64,000 bases of DNA from GCA-2717185 sp047517345 (GTDB lineage: Bacteria; Pseudomonadota; Alphaproteobacteria; UBA8366; GCA-2717185), in NCBI GenBank assembly GCA_047517345.1, contig JAKZTB010000106.1:26863-90862 (forward strand), read 5' to 3'. Below are positions 59,123-64,000 of this stretch, piece after piece. The translations under genes were made by a program, and so were the position numbers. The notes beneath the pieces were generated by a model that saw only the letters and a list, made by a program, of their open reading frames with translations, searched no databases and was not told where the DNA came from. Within the stretch, counting starts at the first letter, position 1. Every line of letters starts with the position of its first letter.

Positions 59123-60244
59123 TCACGCCGGGGTCAGTCCCAGCGCGCCTTCCATGCGTTTGCGGTGGTAATTCGGCGCGCCGAGGCAGTGGTACAGCGA
59201 GCGCGACATCTTGGTGTGCAGGGTCAGGCCGTATTCGCGCATCACGCCGATGCCGGCATGGACCTCGTGAGCGTAATCGCAGGCGCGCAGATAGCCGTCG
59301 GAGGCGAGCGCCTTGGCCATGTGCACGCCGCTGGCGGCGTCCTGGCCGGTGTCGAGTTTCCACAGCGCCTCAAAGGTCGTCCAGCGCGCGGCGTCGAGAT
59401 AGTTGACGATATGGATGATGTGGTCCTGGACGCGCTGAAATTTGCCGATCGGCTGGCCGAACTGGGTTCGCTCGCGGGAATAGTCGACGGACAATTCGAA
59501 CAGCGCCTGGCAGGCGCCGACCTTGTAGCCGCACAGGATCGGGATCGCCGAGCGCAGCGCCGCATCGAACCCCGCCCAGGCCGCGCCCTCCGTGCCCAGC
59601 AGGTCGGATGCGGGCACGCGGACACCCTCGAAGGTGACTTCGGTCACACCGCTGAGGAAGCCGGGTAGAACCCGGATCGCGACCTCCGGCGCCTTGGTGT
59701 CGATCCGCAGCAGCGACAGGCCGGATTCGGTCCGCGCCAGCACCAGCAGGTCGGTCGCGCTGGCCGCGTCGTGGACGAACAGCTTGGTGCCGTTCAGCAG
59801 GTAGCCGCCGCCGTCGTTTTCCGCCGTCATCGCGATATGGCCCGGCGACCAGCCGTAGCGTTTCTCGGTTACGGCCAAGGCCAGAATGCGGTCGCCGGTC
59901 GCGATCTCGGGCAGCCACGCCGCCTTCTGTTCGTCACTGCCTGTGTTGAGTACGGTCAGCGCGCCGAGCACGCCGGAGGAGAAGAACGGGCCCGGCACCG
60001 GGCCGCGGCCGAGTTCTTCGAACAGCACCGCGACGTCGGTCAAACTATTGCCGGTGCCGCCATATTCTTCGGGAATCGCCATGCCCATCCAGCCGAGCTG
60101 CGCGGCCTCGGTCCACAATTGGTCGGTCATCGGGATCGGTTGGTCGTCGAGATCGAGCAGGACTTCCTTGGCGAAGCTGTTGCGCACGCAATCGCGCGTC
60201 GAGTCCTGGATGAGCTGCTGGGTTTCGGTGAGCGAAAGATCCAT
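59123..60244 (-). CDS. Acyl-CoA dehydrogenase family protein
   Basis: 373 residues. The N-terminal helical domain has TETQQLIQDSTRDCVRNSFA, PEEYGGTGNSLTDVAVLFEE marks the FAD region, ILALAVTEKRYGWSPGHIAM the beta domain, and GIGVMREYGLTLHTKMSRSL the C-terminal region. It is the second of a consecutive pair of acyl-CoA dehydrogenases with 10 bp between them. Such pairs often form heteromeric alpha2beta2 enzymes for steroid or branched acyl-CoA. Residues usually supplying the catalytic Glu could not be assigned with confidence. Confidence 0.88.
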   Translation of the reverse strand: MDLSLTETQQLIQDSTRDCVRNSFAKEVLLDLDDQPIPMTDQLWTEAAQLGWMGMAIPEEYGGTGNSLTDVAVLFEELGRGPVPGPFFSSGVLGALTVLNTGSDEQKAAWLPEIATGDRILALAVTEKRYGWSPGHIAMTAENDGGGYLLNGTKLFVHDAASATDLLVLARTESGLSLLRIDTKAPEVAIRVLPGFLSGVTEVTFEGVRVPASDLLGTEGAAWAGFDAALRSAIPILCGYKVGACQALFELSVDYSRERTQFGQPIGKFQRVQDHIIHIVNYLDAARWTTFEALWKLDTGQDAASGVHMAKALASDGYLRACDYAHEVHAGIGVMREYGLTLHTKMSRSLYHCLGAPNYHRKRMEGALGLTPA

Positions 60245-60254
60245 GGACAGGCTC

Positions 60255-61484
60255 CTACCGCAACGCGCCGGCTTGTTCGCGGTCCTGCCGGCCGATGCCG
60301 ATCCGGCGCGACATGATGACCCGCTGGATGTCGGTCGTCGCGCCGGGATGCAGGGCGGTGATCGTCTCGCGGCCGTACAGTTCCAGCGCGCCGTTCAACG
60401 GACCGTATGTCGCGTCGTTGGTCAGCGCGTAGGGGCCCGCGATATCCAGCATCTTTTCCGCGATGTCAAGCCCGCTCAGCTTGCGGCGCAGGCTGAATTG
60501 AGAGCCTTCGTAGGAGCGCGGCTGGTCGGTGTGCGCCATCCAGTAGTTGCGCAGTGCGAACAGCCGTGTCACCTCCGATTCGATATAGAGGTCGACTATC
60601 GCCTCGCGCGCCGCCTCGCTGTCGAGCAGCGAATGGCCGCCCTGGTCCGCCTTCGCATAGTCGATGAATTCCTGGATAACGCGGCGGTCGCCGAGCCGGC
60701 CGGCGCCGCCATGCTCCATTTCAAGATGGGTGGTGGCGACCTTCCAGCCATTGTTCTCGCCGCCGACCAGGTTCTCCGCCGGCACCCGCACATCGTCGAA
60801 GAACACCGTGTTCTTGACGCCGCAGCCGCTGCCGCCCTCGCCGCCGGCGGTCAGCAGGTTCATCGGCGCCACCGTGATGCCGGCCAAATCCATCGGGATC
60901 ATCAGCCAGGAAAGGTTCTGATGGCGCTCAGCATTGGGATCGGTGACCACGACGGTCCAGCTCTGTTCCGCCCCATGACTGCTGCCGACGAAGATTTTTT
61001 GACCGTTGACGACATAGGTGTCGCCGTCGCGGATCGCCGTCATCTTGATCCCCGCCAGATCCGATCCCGCGCCCGGCTCCGTCAACAGTTGCCAGGTGCG
61101 GACCTTGCCTTTGCAAATCTCCGGCTGGAAGCGGTCCTTGTGTTCGTCGCTGCCCCAGACCAGGATCGTCGGCGCCGCCATGCGCCCGCCGGCGTCGTAA
61201 TAGGGCGGCAGGGACAGCCCGGCCTGGCCCATCTCCTCGTTCAGGATCACGACTTTTTCGACCGGCAGGTCGCCGCCGCCGTACTGGGTCGGCATGTTCG
61301 GGTAGAGCCAGCCTCGATCTCCGAGCCGGCGGCCCAGTTCACGGCGATACTGGTACTGTTCAAGCGTCAGGTCGCCGGGATCGACCGGATACTCGGTCCC
61401 TGCCGGAATATTCTCCTGCAACCAGGCCCGCACTTCCTCGCGGAACGCGCTCTCTTCGACGGAATCTTCGATGGCGAAATCCAT
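60255..61484 (-). CDS. Acyl-CoA dehydrogenase family protein
   Basis: 409 residues, member of the FadE-like group. FREEVRAWLQENIPAGTEYP begins the helical domain, WLYPNMPTQYGGGDLPVEKV follows, LLTEPGAGSDLAGIKMTAIR is the substrate/FAD-binding motif, and YVVNGQKIFVGSSHGAEQSW continues. The C-terminal GRETITALHPGATTDIQRVI segment binds FAD. Upstream of a related paralogue at 59123 (10-bp gap), so the two may form a heteromer, as seen in actinobacterial steroid degradation. ATG 61484 lies in the divergent region facing the CocE gene. Confidence 0.9.
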   Translation of the reverse strand: MDFAIEDSVEESAFREEVRAWLQENIPAGTEYPVDPGDLTLEQYQYRRELGRRLGDRGWLYPNMPTQYGGGDLPVEKVVILNEEMGQAGLSLPPYYDAGGRMAAPTILVWGSDEHKDRFQPEICKGKVRTWQLLTEPGAGSDLAGIKMTAIRDGDTYVVNGQKIFVGSSHGAEQSWTVVVTDPNAERHQNLSWLMIPMDLAGITVAPMNLLTAGGEGGSGCGVKNTVFFDDVRVPAENLVGGENNGWKVATTHLEMEHGGAGRLGDRRVIQEFIDYAKADQGGHSLLDSEAAREAIVDLYIESEVTRLFALRNYWMAHTDQPRSYEGSQFSLRRKLSGLDIAEKMLDIAGPYALTNDATYGPLNGALELYGRETITALHPGATTDIQRVIMSRRIGIGRQDREQAGALR

Positions 61485-61633
61485 TTGTGCCTCGCGGAAC
61501 GTGAATCGGAAGGGTCGTGGAAGTGTATGCGCGCGCCGTCGCTGCGATCAAGCGAGCAGGTTCGGTTGACCCACCGGAATGGCTTTGCCAGGCTCGCAGG
61601 CCGATTTAAAACGACTCGAAGGACCGCGCTGCG

Positions 61634-63346
61634 ATGCGACACGAAGTAACCGTGGAATACAACGCCGAAGCCGAAATGCGCGACGGCGTGACCCTGCGCG
61701 CCGACATCTACCGGCCGAAGAGCGACGGCTGGTTTCCGGTCATCCTGTGCCGGACGCCCTATGGCAAGACCCGGCGGGCGATGCATGAGGAGATCGGCAA
61801 CGAGATGGCGGCGCGCGGCTACATCACCGTCTATCAGGACATCCGCGGCCGCTACGATTCCGACGGCGAGGCCCGGCTGCATTTGGGCAGCGATCCGGGC
61901 AACCCCTGCATCGAGGACGGCTACGACACGGTGGAATGGTGCGCCGCCCTGCCGGGATCGACGGGCAAGGTCGGCACCTTCGGCAACTCCTATTGCGGCA
62001 TGACCCAGTGGGAAATGGCGCCGACCCGGCCGCCGCACCTGGTTTGCATGTTCGCGCAGGGTGTCGTCGCCAACCATCTCGACCGGCATATGAGCGGCGT
62101 CATTCGGCTTGGCCGGCGCATGACCTGGACGATGAACAATATCAGCCCGGATTTTGCGCACCGCATGCAGGCGAAGGGCGCGCCGAAGACGACGGAGGAA
62201 GCCGACGCGCTATGGGAAGGGCGCGACCGCAGCAAGTGGCTGTGGTTCCTGCCGATTTCGGAAATTCCGGAACAGGTCATGCCGGGCATGGGCGAGTATT
62301 GGCAGCGGTTACTGCGCGATACGGTCAAGGACCATTTCCGCCACGAGGAACGGCACAAGGACGTTGATGTTCCGGTGCTGAGCGCGACCGGCTGGTACGA
62401 CCAGCAGGTCGGCACGATCAAGCATTTCACCGGCATGACTGAAAACGCCATGACCGAGCATGCCCGCGAAAACCAGCGGTTGATCGTCGGCCCCTGGGGG
62501 CATACCACCTTGGCGCTCGACGGCGAGCTCGGCGAGATGGATTTCGGGCCGGAGGCCACGCGCGACTATTTCGACCTCGCCGACGCCTGGTTCGGCAAAT
62601 GGTTGAAGGGGGAGGCGACCGAAGCCGATCGCTGGCCGCGGGCGAAAATCTTCGTCATGGGCCGCAACGAATGGCGTGACGAGGAAACCTGGCCGCCGCA
62701 GGGGATGGTGCCGACGCCGTGGTATCTGCGCAGCGGCGGGCACGCCAACGGCAATGACGGCGACGGCGTGCTGTCGCCGGAGCCGCCCGGCGCGAAAACC
62801 TCCGACCGCTACGATTACGATCCGCGCGACCCGGTGATGACGATCTACACCATGGAAGGCCAGCAGGTGCCGATGGACCAGCGCCGGCTCGACGGCCGCC
62901 GGGATATTTTGAGCTACAACTCCGCGCCTCTGGCGACGCCGCTCGAAGTCGTCGGGCCGGTCGCGGTGAAACTGTTCGCATCCTCATCCGCGCCCGATAC
63001 GGATTTCGTCGCCAAGCTGATCGATCTCCATCCCGATGGCTTCGCGCAAGAACTCTGCTACGGCCTGGTCCGGGCGCGTTACCGCAACGGCACCGACCGG
63101 AGCGAGCTGATCGAATTCGGCAAGATTTACGAATACACGATCACCCTGAACCCGACCGGCAACCGCTTCCAGGAAGGGCATCGCATCCGGGTCGACATTC
63201 AAAGCAGCGACTTTCCCAACTTCGAACGCAACCACAACACCGGCGCTGAGGACTATTTCGATCCGGTCCTGGCTGTCGCGCATCAGACGATTTTCCATGA
63301 CGCGGAACACCTATCTCACGTTGTGTTGCCGGTAATGCCGTTCTAG
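61634..63346 (+). CDS. CocE/NonD-family serine hydrolase (S15/X-Pro dipeptidyl-peptidase-like)
   Basis: 570 residues. The alpha/beta hydrolase core contains MRDGVTLRADIYRPKSDGWF, ITVYQDIRGRYDSDGEARLH and the nucleophile elbow TFGNSYCGMTQWE with Ser119. The C-terminal jelly-roll domain (APLATPLEVVGPVAVKLFAS and later) is typical of the CocE/X-Pro-dipeptidyl-peptidase family. Members hydrolyse esters, amides such as glutaryl-7-ACA, or dipeptidyl substrates; specificity is unknown. The 150-bp upstream region divides it from the divergent acyl-CoA dehydrogenase gene. Confidence 0.88.
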   Translation: MRHEVTVEYNAEAEMRDGVTLRADIYRPKSDGWFPVILCRTPYGKTRRAMHEEIGNEMAARGYITVYQDIRGRYDSDGEARLHLGSDPGNPCIEDGYDTVEWCAALPGSTGKVGTFGNSYCGMTQWEMAPTRPPHLVCMFAQGVVANHLDRHMSGVIRLGRRMTWTMNNISPDFAHRMQAKGAPKTTEEADALWEGRDRSKWLWFLPISEIPEQVMPGMGEYWQRLLRDTVKDHFRHEERHKDVDVPVLSATGWYDQQVGTIKHFTGMTENAMTEHARENQRLIVGPWGHTTLALDGELGEMDFGPEATRDYFDLADAWFGKWLKGEATEADRWPRAKIFVMGRNEWRDEETWPPQGMVPTPWYLRSGGHANGNDGDGVLSPEPPGAKTSDRYDYDPRDPVMTIYTMEGQQVPMDQRRLDGRRDILSYNSAPLATPLEVVGPVAVKLFASSSAPDTDFVAKLIDLHPDGFAQELCYGLVRARYRNGTDRSELIEFGKIYEYTITLNPTGNRFQEGHRIRVDIQSSDFPNFERNHNTGAEDYFDPVLAVAHQTIFHDAEHLSHVVLPVMPF

Positions 63347-63536
63347 GATTCGACCGTACCTCGCGAATTTTTGTTACAAACAGGTGGATCATATTGCGCT
63401 GCAAATTTAGGTAACTGTCCGGCACGCGAGAAGCCGCGGCGGATTACAGCAACGTGCGCTACCTACGCTACTTGGATAAGAACGACTATTCGGTTCCTCT
63501 AGACCGTCTGGTGAGCAGAACAATGGATCGATCTAT

Positions 63537-63866
63537 ATGCGCCGACTTTTTAGAATGAGCATCTCAAAAACGTTTTTCCTTTCCGCTGTTGCGATCGTCC
63601 TGGCGGGGTGTCCTGGCGAGCCGCAAGAACAACAAGCGAGGGCGCAGCAAGCGCCGCAAGTCACCGTCGCGAAGCCTGTGGTGAAGGACATCAAGGAATG
63701 GGACGATTTTACCGGCCGTTTCCAGGCCGTCGAAGATGTCGATATTCGCGCGCGCGTCACGGGCTATGTGAAAGCGATTCACTTCGATGAAGGGGAGCTC
63801 GTGAAAGACGGCGCGCTTTTGATGACCATCGATCGAAGGACCTATCAGGCGGTATTGAACGAACCT
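63537..63866 (+). pseudogene. RND efflux periplasmic adaptor (MFP family), truncated
   Basis: About 108 meaningful residues from ATG 63537 (ATG 63555 also possible): lipoprotein signal with a lipobox-like LAGC near residue 26, then a polar linker and the first part of the membrane-fusion-protein barrel and lipoyl domain (VTVAKPVVKDIKEWDDFTGR, DIRARVTGYVKAIHFDEGEL, MTIDRRTYQAVLNE). Adaptors are normally 350-400 residues. The frame then ends within eight residues (PCLSG, TAA-like stop at about 63879-63881) where the sequence no longer matches and a transposase-like frame begins on the opposite strand. The gene is therefore cut by an apparent insertion. Confidence 0.7.
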
Positions 63867-63877
63867 TGCCTATCCGG

Positions 63878-64000
63878 TTAACGCCCATGACCGCTACATG
63901 TAGGGTGCCGCCACTCTCCCGAGTAAAGCTCGGCATAGGTTGGAGCAGAGGTGTCGCCCGCGATGCCGAGCAATGAGCGGAAGGCGTTGAACGGGTAGAA
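63878..64000 (-). mobile_element. Transposase C-terminal segment (partial insertion sequence at window edge)
   Basis: On the minus strand an uninterrupted frame of 40 codons ends in TAA at 63878-63880. It reads FYPFNAFRSLLGIAGDTSAP and then TYAELYSGEWRHP, ending CSGHGR. The size, position and the abrupt loss of the adaptor gene indicate the end of an insertion sequence. The IS family cannot be assigned because only this tail is visible. The IS end is near 63860-63870. Confidence 0.45.

Overview
The window is GC-rich, gene-dense bacterial DNA whose gene content looks like an alphaproteobacterium, probably Rhodospirillales-like and perhaps marine. That placement is an inference: it rests on the DMSP-lyase-family cupin, the many Fe(II)/2-oxoglutarate oxygenases, the CoA-transferases, and the PEP-CTERM/PrsT genes with an RpoN-type promoter. 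I saw no rRNA, tRNA or CRISPR array.

Layout. 1-10.7 kb: LLM oxidoreductase fragment, amidohydrolase, TauD-type oxygenase, an AT-richer GT-C-type membrane glycosyltransferase locus, an enolase-superfamily enzyme, a dead MFS transporter remnant, an ArsR-type regulator coupled to an M20 peptidase, a class III aminotransferase and a CMD-family protein. 10.7-16.1 kb: a broken DUF952 gene, then a tightly coupled six-gene minus-strand operon (thiolase, DUF35 protein, amidohydrolase, SDR, PhyH oxygenase, DMSP-lyase-like cupin). 16.2-22.5 kb: PiT phosphate transporter, Nudix protein, SDR, a cNMP-binding locus and a SAF/dehydrogenase-like gene. 22.7-37.2 kb: SDR, broken molybdenum hydroxylase, orphan substrate-binding protein with DUF2848 and cupin genes, a divergent two-component flavin monooxygenase pair, an LLM oxidoreductase, and a minus-strand run (enoyl-CoA hydratases, LamB/YcsF, CoA-transferase, ornithine cyclodeaminase family, UbiD). 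37.3-38.1 kb: a DUF2442-HTH/DUF4160 pair with two palindromic operators. 38.2-46 kb: a plus-strand catabolic run (nitronate monooxygenase-like, acyl-CoA dehydrogenase, two TauD oxygenases, CoA-transferase, polysaccharide-deacetylase-like, MITE, isopenicillin-N-synthase-like oxygenase). 46.1-50.5 kb: palindromic repeats, a cyclase/hydrolase fusion, a histidine kinase, SDR and GST. 50.5-57.7 kb: an intact molybdenum hydroxylase large subunit, a split PrsT TPR gene, and a PEP-CTERM protein behind a sigma-54-type promoter with a tiny membrane protein. 57.7-64 kb: CoA-transferase and two acyl-CoA dehydrogenases, a CocE-type hydrolase, and an RND adaptor gene cut by an apparent insertion sequence.

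The most striking global feature is the number of interrupted genes. Three loci carry a single in-frame stop that is one C-to-T change from a glutamine codon (19853, 21941, 25321). Five loci carry a single-base frameshift, four of them at A/T homopolymers (3184, 10929, 47615, 53818, and one near 31280). There are also one transporter remnant and one IS-truncated gene. Either this genome is in an early stage of gene decay, as in recently host-restricted symbionts, or the assembly contains residual errors. The two can be told apart by read-level checks.

Functionally most genes are stand-alone oxidative and CoA-dependent catabolic enzymes without recognisable full pathways. Substrates cannot be assigned from sequence alone.
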